Shown here piece after piece: positions 44,611 to 51,461 of a stretch of DNA of 57,127 bases (position 1 is the stretch's first letter; each line of letters opens with the position of its first letter). The notes under the pieces were generated by a model that was given only the letters and a program-made list of their open reading frames with translations, did not search any database and was not told where the DNA came from. A program made the position numbers and the translations under genes. The stretch is from positions 1 to 57,127 of the forward strand of contig JACRBX010000152.1 of assembly GCA_016219225.1 (NCBI GenBank). Direction: 5' to 3'. This stretch comes from Deltaproteobacteria bacterium (GTDB lineage Bacteria > Desulfobacterota > RBG-13-43-22).

Positions 44611-45243
44611 ATGACTTCAATCGATCCCAATGATAACGCTTTATTCCGTGACAAAGAAAAGATCCCTGAGCATTACTGGCAGGACCTGGGTTTGATGGAC
44701 CCTCAAGACGTCTGTCGCCGGGCTTTGGTCACCTTTCAACCCGGAACCGGCTACCAGGTCCCTTTCTGGAATCGGGTTTACTTATGCCATCCGGAGTCAA
44801 CCCGGATCTGGCAGGCGGACCGTCCTGATAAACCATTAGGTTTTCAGGAATACCTGGTGATCTTGATGTACTTATTGAAAGCCCAGGAAAGCCCCCTGGA
44901 GGGAAAGAAGGTCAGCGAACGGGAAATTCCCGGCGGAGAATTGTTTTTTCGCGGCCCCCATGCTTTGGTTAAAAAACCTCTGGGGAAAAAATTCGGGCAA
45001 GACCCTAAAGGGTTTCTACAGGCCGGTCTCGGATTGGGGGGGCGTGAAACCGGAAAGGGGGATGCCTCTTTCGAACTCCTGGTTCTGCCGCGCATCCCGG
45101 TTGAATATATCCTTTATGTTGAAGATGAGGAGTTCCCGGCCCAGGTCAACATTAATTTCGACAGCAGTATCGGTCGGCTTCTGCCTTTGGATGTGATCTG
45201 GGCCCTTGTCAATCTAACCGGCTGGTATTTGGTGCCGAGATAA
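44611..45243 (+). CDS. DUF3786 domain protein
   Basis: A 210-residue protein that I assign to DUF3786, a family seen in Desulfobacterota, Firmicutes and methanogens, often near corrinoid or CoA genes. Visible features are VLMYLLKAQ, a FRGPHALVKKPLGKKFG stretch and the conserved end INFDSSIGRLLPLDVIWAL. It follows the carboxyltransferase gene by 6 bp and is probably co-transcribed. Function unknown. Confidence 0.75.
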   Translation: MTSIDPNDNALFRDKEKIPEHYWQDLGLMDPQDVCRRALVTFQPGTGYQVPFWNRVYLCHPESTRIWQADRPDKPLGFQEYLVILMYLLKAQESPLEGKKVSEREIPGGELFFRGPHALVKKPLGKKFGQDPKGFLQAGLGLGGRETGKGDASFELLVLPRIPVEYILYVEDEEFPAQVNINFDSSIGRLLPLDVIWALVNLTGWYLVPR

Positions 45244-45250
45244 GCGCTGC

Positions 45251-45383
45251 TTTAGTACGAAAATAACGTTCAGGGATCGGGGGTCAGGGATCGGGGGTCG
45301 GCGAAAGACATTTTCATTCTTCGTAGTGCCCGACCCGGGCATGAGCGCTTAATACGAAAATGGCTCAAAGCTCAAAGCAAACC
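45251..45383 (-). repeat. composite dispersed repeat, locus 7 (A-B-array-A, minus orientation)
   Basis: Read on the minus strand: module A (ATTTTCGTATTAAGCG, 45346-45361), module B with hairpin TGCCCGGGTCGGGCA and the tail CTACGAAGAATGAAAATG (45309-45345), a GATCCCT/GACCCCC array (about 45270-45300), then module A again (TATTTTCGTACTAAA, 45251-45265). A further GCTCAAA-GCTCAAA array lies at 45364-45377. Strong support for a fixed module order. Confidence 0.85.
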
Positions 45384-45478
45384 AAAAACAATTAAATCGA
45401 CGCCTGGCGAAAGATATTTGAAATTATCTGCGGGTATCGGCGAAAATCTGCGGCCTAATTTAATAAATGGAGTAAATC

Positions 45479-46378
45479 ATGACGTTTTCCACCCCTTTTT
45501 TTATTGAACTTCCCCAACCAATCCCCGGATGGGAAAAGTTTATCCGGTCCTGGGTGATCCAGGGTGACCCGACCATAGTGGTGGACGTGGGGCCCAGGGC
45601 TTCGATCGATTTGTTGATCGGCCAATTAAACCAAAAAGGCATTACCAGGGTCGATTATGTCTGGCTGACCCATATCCATATCGATCATGCCGGCGGCCTG
45701 GCCCCTTTTTTGGATCATTTTCCGGCCGCCAAGGCCGTAGCCCCGGCCAAAGGATTGCCCCATTTGATCAACCCCGCCAAACTCTGGGAAGGCAGTCTTG
45801 CCACCTTGAAAGATAAGGCGGTGGCTTATGGCCCTATAGGTCCGGTAGCCCCGGAACGTCTTATCCCCAATGACGTCTTTTCATTGGAGGGCTTGAAGAT
45901 CCTGGAAACGCCAGGGCATGCCCCCTTTCATCTGAGCTTTTGTTACCATGATCTTTTGTTTGCCGGAGAAGCGGCCGGGATCTATCTGCCTTTTGGGGAA
46001 AAAAAATATCTTCGCCCCCCTACCCCGCCCCGGTTTTTCCTGGACCAGGCCGTAGCCAGTGTAGACCTCATGCTGGCCTTGAAAGACCTGCCCCTCTATT
46101 TCGCCCATGCCGGGAGCCACCCGAGCAGTCATGAAATGCTCAGGCTATATCGTGACCAGCTTTTTTTCTGGAAGGATCTTATCGCCGGGGTTCTCAAGTC
46201 CGATCCCAAGGACCCGGTAGAACGAGCCACAGAGGTCCTTCTGGAACAAGATCCCCTGTTGAACTGTTTTCAACAAATGGATCCCTTCTCCCAGGAAAGG
46301 GAACGCTTTTTTATGGCCAACAGTATCGCCGGGTTTGTGGGCTATTTAAAAAGTCAGGCGATGAGCAATGGGCAATAG
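45479..46378 (+). CDS. metallo-beta-lactamase-fold hydrolase
   Basis: A 299-residue MBL protein with zinc motif THIHIDHAGGL at about 61-71, a later histidine in ETPGHAPFHLSF and an aspartate/glutamate in FAGEAAGIYL. It belongs to the glyoxalase II-like branch by overall length and layout. GGAG precedes the ATG. Neighbours give no hint of substrate. Confidence 0.87.
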   Translation: MTFSTPFFIELPQPIPGWEKFIRSWVIQGDPTIVVDVGPRASIDLLIGQLNQKGITRVDYVWLTHIHIDHAGGLAPFLDHFPAAKAVAPAKGLPHLINPAKLWEGSLATLKDKAVAYGPIGPVAPERLIPNDVFSLEGLKILETPGHAPFHLSFCYHDLLFAGEAAGIYLPFGEKKYLRPPTPPRFFLDQAVASVDLMLALKDLPLYFAHAGSHPSSHEMLRLYRDQLFFWKDLIAGVLKSDPKDPVERATEVLLEQDPLLNCFQQMDPFSQERERFFMANSIAGFVGYLKSQAMSNGQ

Positions 46379-46475
46379 GTTAGAAAGCTCTCCTGATTTC
46401 TTTTACCTATAGCCTATAGCCTTTTGCCTCTTGCCTATCGCCTGTTTTTTTATTCTGAATTCTAAATTCTAAATT
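46358..46475. repeat. period-7 inverted array (type II) plus TTCTAAA array
   Basis: GAGCAAT-GGGCAAT-AGGTTAG (46363-46383), then CCTATAG-CCTATAG-CCTTTTG-CCTCTTG-CCTATCG (about 46404-46440), then TTCTGAA-TTCTAAA-TTCTAAA-TTCTTAT (about 46452-46480). The first group overlaps the last codons of the MBL gene. Close relative of 21,191-21,254. Confidence 0.7.
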
Positions 46476-46479
46476 CTTA

Positions 46480-46508
46480 TTGTGTTCTTACCCAAAATTA
46501 AGTATATT
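46480..46508 (+). promoter_or_regulatory. promoter of tRNA-Arg
   Basis: TTGTGT (46480-46485), 17 bp, TATATT (46503-46508), ten bases before the tRNA. The -35 region overlaps the end of a heptamer array. Confidence 0.5.
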
Positions 46509-46517
46509 TTCCTTCAT

Positions 46518-46594
46518 GCCCCCGTAGCTCAGTAGGATAGAGCGGCAGATTCCTAATCTGTAGGCCGTGAGTTCAAGTCTCGCCGGGGGCACCA
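46518..46594 (+). tRNA. tRNA-Arg (anticodon CCT)
   Basis: Complete cloverleaf: acceptor GCCCCCG with CGGGGGC, anticodon stem GCAGA/TCTGT around TTCCTAA, T-arm GTTCAAGTC, encoded CCA at 46592-46594. It marks the border between the core region and the AT-richer accessory region. Confidence 0.96.
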
Positions 46595-46920
46595 TAAAAT
46601 CAGGTACAACCATATATCCCCCCTGGGCTTCCACCGGTAACCGCAAGAGCAAAATTTTCAGATCCCCCGGGATCCTTTTCCGGCCTGACCCTCCAGTCAC
46701 TACAGTTAGGACACAATACCTGGGTCATTTTGTTCCCATTTGAATCCGGGGCTTATTCAGGCACCCCTTCGGCCTATTTTTTAATCGCTCATTCGGAGCT
46801 ATACAAAGATTTCAGTGGAGAGGATCGAAAGTCACCAGACTTTAAGGGTGACTCCCGCCATGGTAGCGGGGGTAATGGAAAAGCTTTGGGAGATTGAGGA
46901 TATCCTAATTTAAGGAATGA
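46595..46920. other. gene-poor stretch after tRNA-Arg with small hairpins
   Basis: No convincing gene in 326 bp. Two adjacent hairpins lie at about 46,829-46,870: GTCACC/GGTGAC and CCCGC-CATGGTA-GCGGG. A 40-codon minus frame (46607-46728) with a CPNC motif is too short and featureless to call. The region could be degraded gene material next to an integration-prone tRNA. Confidence 0.35.
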
Positions 46921-47463
46921 TTATGCGTTGCAGGTTTGGATACCGAATATAGGTTCATCCAGTCTGTTCATCCATTCTGACAGCTTAAATTCGACTTTTT
47001 TGACTTTCTTGGGGGCCTTTTTGGCGGCGATATCATGAAGAATAGATCGGGAATTTTGGGACAGGACTTTCCCCGTGCTTTCTGATGCATTCATAACATA
47101 GAGCATCCGCAAATTTTTATCATGGGGAGCCGCGATTATTTGTTTTCCGTTCTCCCACCTCGAATAAGTCTCCGGCTCCATGGACAGTGCGGCGGCCATA
47201 TCCTTGCTCTTCATCCCGATTTCTTTACGTAAAAACCTGACCTCCAGTCCGGTTAATAATTCCTTCCTGCAAACAATATTTTTTCCGATCAGTAGATGAA
47301 GCTCATTAAGGTGTGGTATTTCAACGTAAATTTCCCCACACTTTTCGCACTTATATTGAGAAATCCCGGCCAGCCAGATATGATCTAATCCGCTTTCCTT
47401 ATAATGATAAGGACGATTTTTAAGAGTTCCCAATATATTGTCGCATTTAGGGCATCTTTCCAT
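46921..47463 (-). CDS. MqsA/YgiT-type zinc-finger HTH antitoxin
   Basis: A 180-residue protein. Two CxxC pairs at the N-terminus (CPKC and CEKC) form the YgiT-type zinc finger, and an XRE-like helix-turn-helix follows (GMKSKDMAAALSMEPETYSR). I use the ATG at 47463 with GGAGG eight bases upstream; a TTG at 47478 is less likely. It follows its DUF4258 partner with a one-base gap, the order of mqsRA. Longer than E. coli MqsA (131 residues) through a C-terminal extension. It is expected to neutralise the partner and repress the operon. Confidence 0.85.
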   Translation of the reverse strand: MERCPKCDNILGTLKNRPYHYKESGLDHIWLAGISQYKCEKCGEIYVEIPHLNELHLLIGKNIVCRKELLTGLEVRFLRKEIGMKSKDMAAALSMEPETYSRWENGKQIIAAPHDKNLRMLYVMNASESTGKVLSQNSRSILHDIAAKKAPKKVKKVEFKLSEWMNRLDEPIFGIQTCNA

Positions 47464-47464
47464 T

Positions 47465-47758
47465 TTATATTCCTCCAAGGACGGTCACGATGATCAATTT
47501 TGTGTTCTTAATGACGATTGTAATAACACCACCCATATATCCTTCAAGGTCCTCGCCATGAATTTCACAATGGTACTTTTCGGTTCCTTCTTGGTTAAAC
47601 TTAATAATCTTGCCATTTTTCAGTATATGCCGGACATCGCCCATCGTATAATTTCTCTCGACCATTCTTGCTTTAACATGGCCGGAATAAATCAATAATC
47701 CGTGGTCCAAAATTTCCCGGATTTTAGACTCAAGCTCTTCAGCCGTTATATCGACCAT
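47465..47758 (-). CDS. DUF4258 protein, probable toxin (MqsR/RelE-like fold)
   Basis: A 97-residue protein with the DUF4258 pattern: HVKARMVERNYTMGDVRHIL, then YHCEIHGEDLEGYMGGVI and VITIVIKNTKLIIVTV. The family is related in fold to the RelE/MqsR/BrnT group of mRNA interferases and occurs next to YgiT-type antitoxins. No clear ribosome site before the ATG; a TATTTA lies only a few bases upstream, so the mRNA might be leaderless. Its toxin role is inferred from the pairing. Confidence 0.8.
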   Translation of the reverse strand: MVDITAEELESKIREILDHGLLIYSGHVKARMVERNYTMGDVRHILKNGKIIKFNQEGTEKYHCEIHGEDLEGYMGGVITIVIKNTKLIIVTVLGGI

Positions 47759-47783
47759 TTCATTTAAATAATCTTGTCTTCGG

Positions 47784-47816
47784 CTATTGTCAATAGAAAA
47801 GTTGACATTATGTCAA
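47784..47816 (-). promoter_or_regulatory. two palindromic operators and promoter of the DUF4258/MqsA-like pair
   Basis: CTATTGTCAATAG (47784-47796) and TTGACATTATGTCAA (47802-47816) are perfect odd-length palindromes sharing the core TTGNCAA. Minus-strand TTGACA at 47788-47793 with TATTTA 17 bp away (47765-47770) could be the promoter. An antitoxin dimer bound at the first palindrome would cover the -35. Confidence 0.6.
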
Positions 47817-47855
47817 GTTTTCTTTAATAGAATACTCAATAATGAATCTATTGTT

Positions 47856-47880
47856 GGTTCGAATCCCACCCTCTCCGCCA
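47856..47880 (+). other. tRNA-Ser 3'-end fragment, candidate attachment-site relic
   Basis: The 25 nt from GGTTCGAATCCCACC to CTCTCCGCCA equal the T-loop, 3' acceptor strand and CCA of a bacterial tRNA-Ser. No 5' part of a tRNA precedes it. Integrases often use this part of tRNA genes, so it is probably an att relic of an integrated element. The partner site is not in the window. Confidence 0.7.
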
Positions 47881-47986
47881 TTAAGTTATTGATTTTATAT
47901 TTATAAATTCCTTAATTTCTGTTAGATAATTGTTAGATAGATAATTTCCGGGAGGGAGTTTTTTAGGGCCATTCGTCACAGAGTTT

Positions 47987-48876
47987 TTAAAGTCGAAAGT
48001 TCAGTTTCTTCTGATAGGCAAGAAAAGTTATTATGTCGTGTTGATTGAAAAATGATTCAGCACGAAATTCATGCATTCCGCCGTTCACATCCGGGAGACC
48101 AAGGCCGAACTCTCCAACCGGGCCGCCCCTCCTCTTGTTCGTATTGCTATCAATCTCCTGCAAGACCATATCCGGTGAGACCAGGGCGAAATTTATCATA
48201 AATTTTCCTGATCTTATAAAATGGCGGCATCTGTTTTCCTGATCATCAGGCTTATTCATCCACCAAGGGGTGCTTACGACCAATGCCATCGGAAGATCAT
48301 GGCTGAATTGGACATACCTACGTCCCGTTGTGACCCACGATTTTTTGTTTCTGTTTTTTAACAGAACAATACTTTCCCATTCAGGTGTGGTATCGAGAGC
48401 TTCTTCCGTGAATTTTTTTCCTCCAAACATAAGGCCTGATGCGCCATAGTTTGCTTCGGCTTCCAGCATTTCCTGGAAATCAGGGTCCAAGGTCTGTGCC
48501 GTATCTCCAAGAAAATAGGGGCGATGCCATTCAAGAAGGTATGTACCGAGTCGTGGAAGGAAGCCCAGTCTTTTTTTGGGGGCGGGAGAGAAGAATCAAC
48601 AAGGATTTGAGCTTCGTCCGGGAGCCAGATGGCGTGAAGATCTATTTTCTTTGCAATATTAACGAGTTTTTGTCCGTTGACTTTTACCTTGTGCCAAAAG
48701 CGTCTAAGGAGGGTGACATCTTCAAGGTCATAGAAATTTCTATCGATATCAAGGTATTCCAAGACATCTTCTATCAAAAAAGGCGGTTTTCTCAGGCCGG
48801 CGTCTTTGAGAACCCTGTTGATGACTTTATCAATCTCCAGACGGGTGGCTTCATCAGGCAATTTTTTTTCTCTCAT
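47987..48876 (-). pseudogene. ImmA/IrrE-type metallopeptidase, frameshifted
   Basis: Two adjoining frames belong to one protein. The first gives MREKKLPDEATRLEIDKVIN through KDWASFHDSVHTFL. The second continues as EWHRPYFLGDTAQTLDPDF, EAEANYGASGLMFGGKKF and on to the stop at 47987. Adding one C near 48532 (CCATTCAAG to CCATTCCAAG) joins them into about 296 residues. The HDSVH stretch matches the HExxH zinc motif with D for E, and EAEAN matches the family's third ligand region. It follows the XRE gene with a 23-bp overlap, as in ImmR-ImmA pairs. A sequencing error cannot be excluded. Confidence 0.75.
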
Positions 48877-49531
48877 CTTTAAGGAATTTTACAAATTCAT
48901 CAAGTGTCACTTTCTCCTCATCCGTCAGATTGGAAAATGACTCTGATTTCGCGGCAAACCTTGACGCCTCTGCCTGAAACTCCGGCGGGATTTCTTTGAT
49001 CGCCCCGGCCAGCGCAGCAAGTTTGCGCTGAGATATTCCATAGAATTTGCTTAATTTATGTAAGATCAACGGAGTCGGACGATAATTGATGCTTCGTTCC
49101 ATAGAAAGGATATCTCTTTTGTCTATTTCCGTCTTTTGGGCGATCTGATCCGGTGACAGACCGAACCTGAGTCTCAATCCTTTCATGACTTCACGAAACA
49201 CGTACTGAATGGTCTGCCGCTGTTCGTCTTCCGATGTCACGTGGACTGTAAGGTGCTTATTCAGCGCTTTGGCTATACGGCTCAGCATTGATAATGAATG
49301 GCCGTTATAATCCGCGTCTTCCAGGCGGCTGATTACCGACTGCGTTGTGCCGACCAAATCGGCAAGTTCTTTTTGGGTCATACCGGTTTCCTGGCGCAGA
49401 TCATAGATCATCTGGGCGACCTCGGCATTGACCCTTTCGGCTTGTAGTGAAGCCTTTCTTCCTGCGTCGTCTCTTATGTAGCGCCGGTGCAGAATTTCAA
49501 CAGCATTCGTTGATTGGTTCTTTTTCCCCAT
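48854..49531 (-). CDS. XRE-family antitoxin/repressor with two HTH domains
   Basis: About 225 residues from the ATG at 49531, which has GAGGGGG upstream; a GTG at 49540 forms a GTGA overlap with the toxin frame and is an alternative. The first helix-turn-helix (MTQKELADLVGTTQSVISRL) with its leading helix is HigA-like. A second one (LSPDQIAQKTEIDKRDILSM) follows at about residue 130. The gene lies between a HigB-like toxin frame and an ImmA-like peptidase and is the only intact member. It probably binds the two dyads at 49,924-49,971. Confidence 0.87.
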   Translation of the reverse strand: MGKKNQSTNAVEILHRRYIRDDAGRKASLQAERVNAEVAQMIYDLRQETGMTQKELADLVGTTQSVISRLEDADYNGHSLSMLSRIAKALNKHLTVHVTSEDEQRQTIQYVFREVMKGLRLRFGLSPDQIAQKTEIDKRDILSMERSINYRPTPLILHKLSKFYGISQRKLAALAGAIKEIPPEFQAEASRFAAKSESFSNLTDEEKVTLDEFVKFLKDERKKIA

Positions 49532-49536
49532 GATTT

Positions 49537-49902
49537 TCACCCCCTCACTGTATGCTTCATGGGATTGCTTTCAAATTTCTCCTTTCGAAGGATGGCAAGA
49601 TCGATCTCTTTCGGCGGTACTTCATTGCCTTCCTTGGTTAATCAGCTTACTATAATACACTGATTTTTATAGAAAAAATATAACATCCGGTATTGGATTC
49701 TATTTAAGGCCGCTCGCAGCTCATATATTTTGTCTCTGAGATAATCTGCAAACGGCCGTCGTAATTCATGGCCGTTATCGGCTAACAGCTCAATGCGGAC
49801 TATACACTTATCTTGAGCCTTTGGCGGCAAACCATCCAGCCAATCGCTCAGCGGGCATCTCCCATCATCTTCTTGGTATAATAATACGTCAGTTTTTGGC
49901 AT
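49537..49902 (-). pseudogene. HigB/Gp49-type toxin interrupted by an in-frame TGA
   Basis: The frame from ATG 49902 reads MPKTDVLLYQEDDGRCPLSD, then IYELRAALNRIQYRMLYFFY and KNQCIIVS, typical of Gp49/HigB mRNA interferases. It stops at TGA 49642-49644. The same frame then continues with LTKEGNEVPPKEIDLAILRK, which matches the usual family end, to TGA 49537-49539. So the gene has one internal stop codon and loses about 34 residues, including the conserved C-terminal helix. The other upstream residues of the longer frame (to 50016) do not look like part of the protein. Confidence 0.75.
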
Positions 49903-49923
49903 ATTACACTCGATTTGATTTAT

Positions 49924-49971
49924 CAATATAGCAATATTGTGATGTCTTGTCAAGAAAAATATCGCAATATT
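49924..49971 (-). promoter_or_regulatory. HigBA-ImmA promoter with two AATAT-N4-ATATT operators
   Basis: Minus-strand TTGACA (49948-49953), 17 bp, TATATT (49925-49930). A dyad CAATAT-N4-ATATTG (49924-49939) covers the -10, and a second AATAT-N4-ATATT (49958-49971) lies upstream of the -35. The two centres are 33 bp apart, three helical turns. Confidence 0.8.
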
Positions 49972-50088
49972 ACGATTTATGGCTGAGGATATATAAAAAA
50001 TAGCCCGGAGAACCATTTTTCCACCTGCCTGGTGGAATTATTATTAGAGGAATTAAAGAAGAGAAAATACTGCCGATAAAAATAGTGC

Positions 50089-50116
50089 TTGACAAGATAT
50101 AAAGAAAGGTTAAAAT
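50089..50116 (+). promoter_or_regulatory. strong promoter upstream of NYN gene
   Basis: TTGACA (50089-50094), 16 bp, TAAAAT (50111-50116). Predicted start near 50,123, about 35 bp before an intrinsic terminator. It diverges from the HigB promoter. Confidence 0.7.
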
Positions 50117-50154
50117 TTAAATATCATCCCTTTGTGGTCTCGTGCCACATTGGC

Positions 50155-50184
50155 CCCGCGCTCCCGGTGGACGCGGGTTTTTTT
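50155..50184 (+). terminator. intrinsic terminator in the NYN leader
   Basis: CCCGCG (50155-50160) pairs with CGCGGG (50172-50177) around an 11-nt loop, followed by seven T (50178-50184). It lies between the promoter at 50,089 and the NYN start codon at 50,201, so it can end a transcript of about 60 nt. A small upstream hairpin (GTGG...CCAC, about 50,134-50,148) could be part of a switch. Confidence 0.8.
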
Positions 50185-50200
50185 ATGCCCACTTTAAAAT

Positions 50201-50836
50201 ATGGAAAAATCCTCCCCCAAAAATCGTATTTCTTTTTTTATCGATGGTTTTAATGTCTACCATGCTCTCGAAGACCGGAAATCCTTCCATAAATATAAAT
50301 GGCTTGACTATTCCTCTTTGGCTAAATGTTTTATTGTGTCTAAGGATAAGATAGCAGATATTTATTATTTTTCGGCTTATACGGATTGGGATCAAGGTAA
50401 GGTGGAGCGTCACCGTATCTTTATTAACGCCTTAAAAATGAAAGGAGTAAAAATTATATTAGGGAAATTCAAGCTGAGAGATAAACACTGCCGGGTTTGC
50501 TTTAAAAATTATAAAGCACATGAGGAGAAACAAACAGATGTAAATATTTCCATCCAATTGTTCCAAAATGCCCACAATGACACTTTTGACACGGCCATAT
50601 TAGTAACTGGGGATAGCGATATTATTCCCGCCGTCAAAGCCATAAAGAGGACCTTCCCAATGAAAAAGATCGGGCTTCTAATCCCTATAGGCCGCCGGGC
50701 AGAAGAACTAAAAGAAGAGTGTGACTTTCATATGAAAATGAAAGAGAAGCATCTTAGAGACAGCCAATTCCCCGATAAGATCATCATTGACCACGAAAAT
50801 AATCTTTCTTTAGATCGCCCTTTAACCTGGATCTGA
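50201..50836 (+). CDS. NYN-domain (PIN-like) ribonuclease, LabA/DUF88 type
   Basis: A 211-residue protein. Acidic active-site positions are D in FFIDGFNVYHAL (about residue 15), D in KQTDVNISIQLFQ and the paired aspartates in TAILVTGDSDIIPAVKAIK. A pair of CxxC-like cysteines (HCRVC) is in the middle. NYN proteins are metal-dependent RNases. An in-frame TAA two codons before the ATG fixes the start region, and no ribosome site is visible. Its position right after a terminator suggests controlled expression. Confidence 0.85.
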   Translation: MEKSSPKNRISFFIDGFNVYHALEDRKSFHKYKWLDYSSLAKCFIVSKDKIADIYYFSAYTDWDQGKVERHRIFINALKMKGVKIILGKFKLRDKHCRVCFKNYKAHEEKQTDVNISIQLFQNAHNDTFDTAILVTGDSDIIPAVKAIKRTFPMKKIGLLIPIGRRAEELKEECDFHMKMKEKHLRDSQFPDKIIIDHENNLSLDRPLTWI

Positions 50837-50902
50837 TTTTTTTACCCATTCGGCCGATTAAAATTGGCCACCAACCTGCCCATACCAAAAATTTAAAATT
50901 TA

Positions 50903-51036
50903 TTGACTTTTTATTAATTTAAGGGTAGGAAATCTGTAGTAAATTTACGAAGTTTTCTTGTTGGCAACCTTTTTACCAAGGAGTGTCGATGGAAGAATAA
51001 TAGACCCTATTTCTCAAGTGAGAGGTGGGGTTTTTT
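50903..51036 (+). terminator. short leader unit: weak promoter, three-codon ORF and intrinsic terminator
   Basis: TTGACT (50903-50908) with a weak TAGGAA 17 bp on is followed by an ideal ribosome site AAGGAG (50978-50983) and the micro-ORF ATG GAA GAA TAA (50989-51000). The terminator stem ACCCTATTTCTC (51004-51015) pairs over 12 bp, with G-T wobbles, with GAGAGGTGGGGT (51020-51031). Six T end it (51031-51036). The terminator is well supported; the promoter and micro-ORF are tentative. Confidence 0.6.
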
Positions 51037-51061
51037 ATTCAAAAGATTTGGAGAGGGGAAC

Positions 51062-51334
51062 TTGAAAAGCAAAATCATTGGGATTCCGATTTCATACCTT
51101 ACCCGCTCAAAAAACAGACTGGGTAAAGAGGCCGTTCCCTGTGTGGCATCCTGCCGGTGGCTGGAATTCCCACCAGTATCCTCTGGACACTTCAAGGACG
51201 GTGAATTAATCCTATTGAGAGTAATGACAAAAGATAAATCCAATAGGGACAAAATAATTTGCAGACTTGTCACTACCAGGGAAAACCTGCTGGACGTAAT
51301 AAATTCTATAATAAGGCCCTCCAAAGGCAGATAA
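51062..51334 (+). CDS. hypothetical protein
   Basis: A possible 90-residue protein that I do not recognise. It starts with TTG at 51062 after GGAGAGGGG. It is basic and has no membrane segment (IICRLVTTRENLLDVINSII near the end). Translation is uncertain. It sits just after the terminator at 51,036 in the accessory region. Confidence 0.4.
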   Translation: MKSKIIGIPISYLTRSKNRLGKEAVPCVASCRWLEFPPVSSGHFKDGELILLRVMTKDKSNRDKIICRLVTTRENLLDVINSIIRPSKGR

Positions 51335-51461
51335 CTTTACCAAAGAGATATAGGAGGGACAAATATAAGTGGACAACGTACCATTTTATTCTGAAATTCT
51401 GAAACTTTCTGATATTATCCAAGAAACTGTTTAATAATTTGTTGTCTCATAGGAGCTTGGA

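Noticed and set aside
46607-46728. Small minus-strand frame with a CPNC motif next to tRNA-Arg
   Set aside because: Only 40 codons with no second cysteine pair and no convincing ribosome site.
46820-46872. Riboswitch in the two hairpins after tRNA-Arg
   Set aside because: No conserved core of any known riboswitch class and no gene correctly placed downstream.
49642-49644. Selenocysteine codon in the HigB-like toxin
   Set aside because: The position is not a known selenocysteine site in this family and no SECIS-like hairpin is evident just downstream; a nonsense mutation is simpler.
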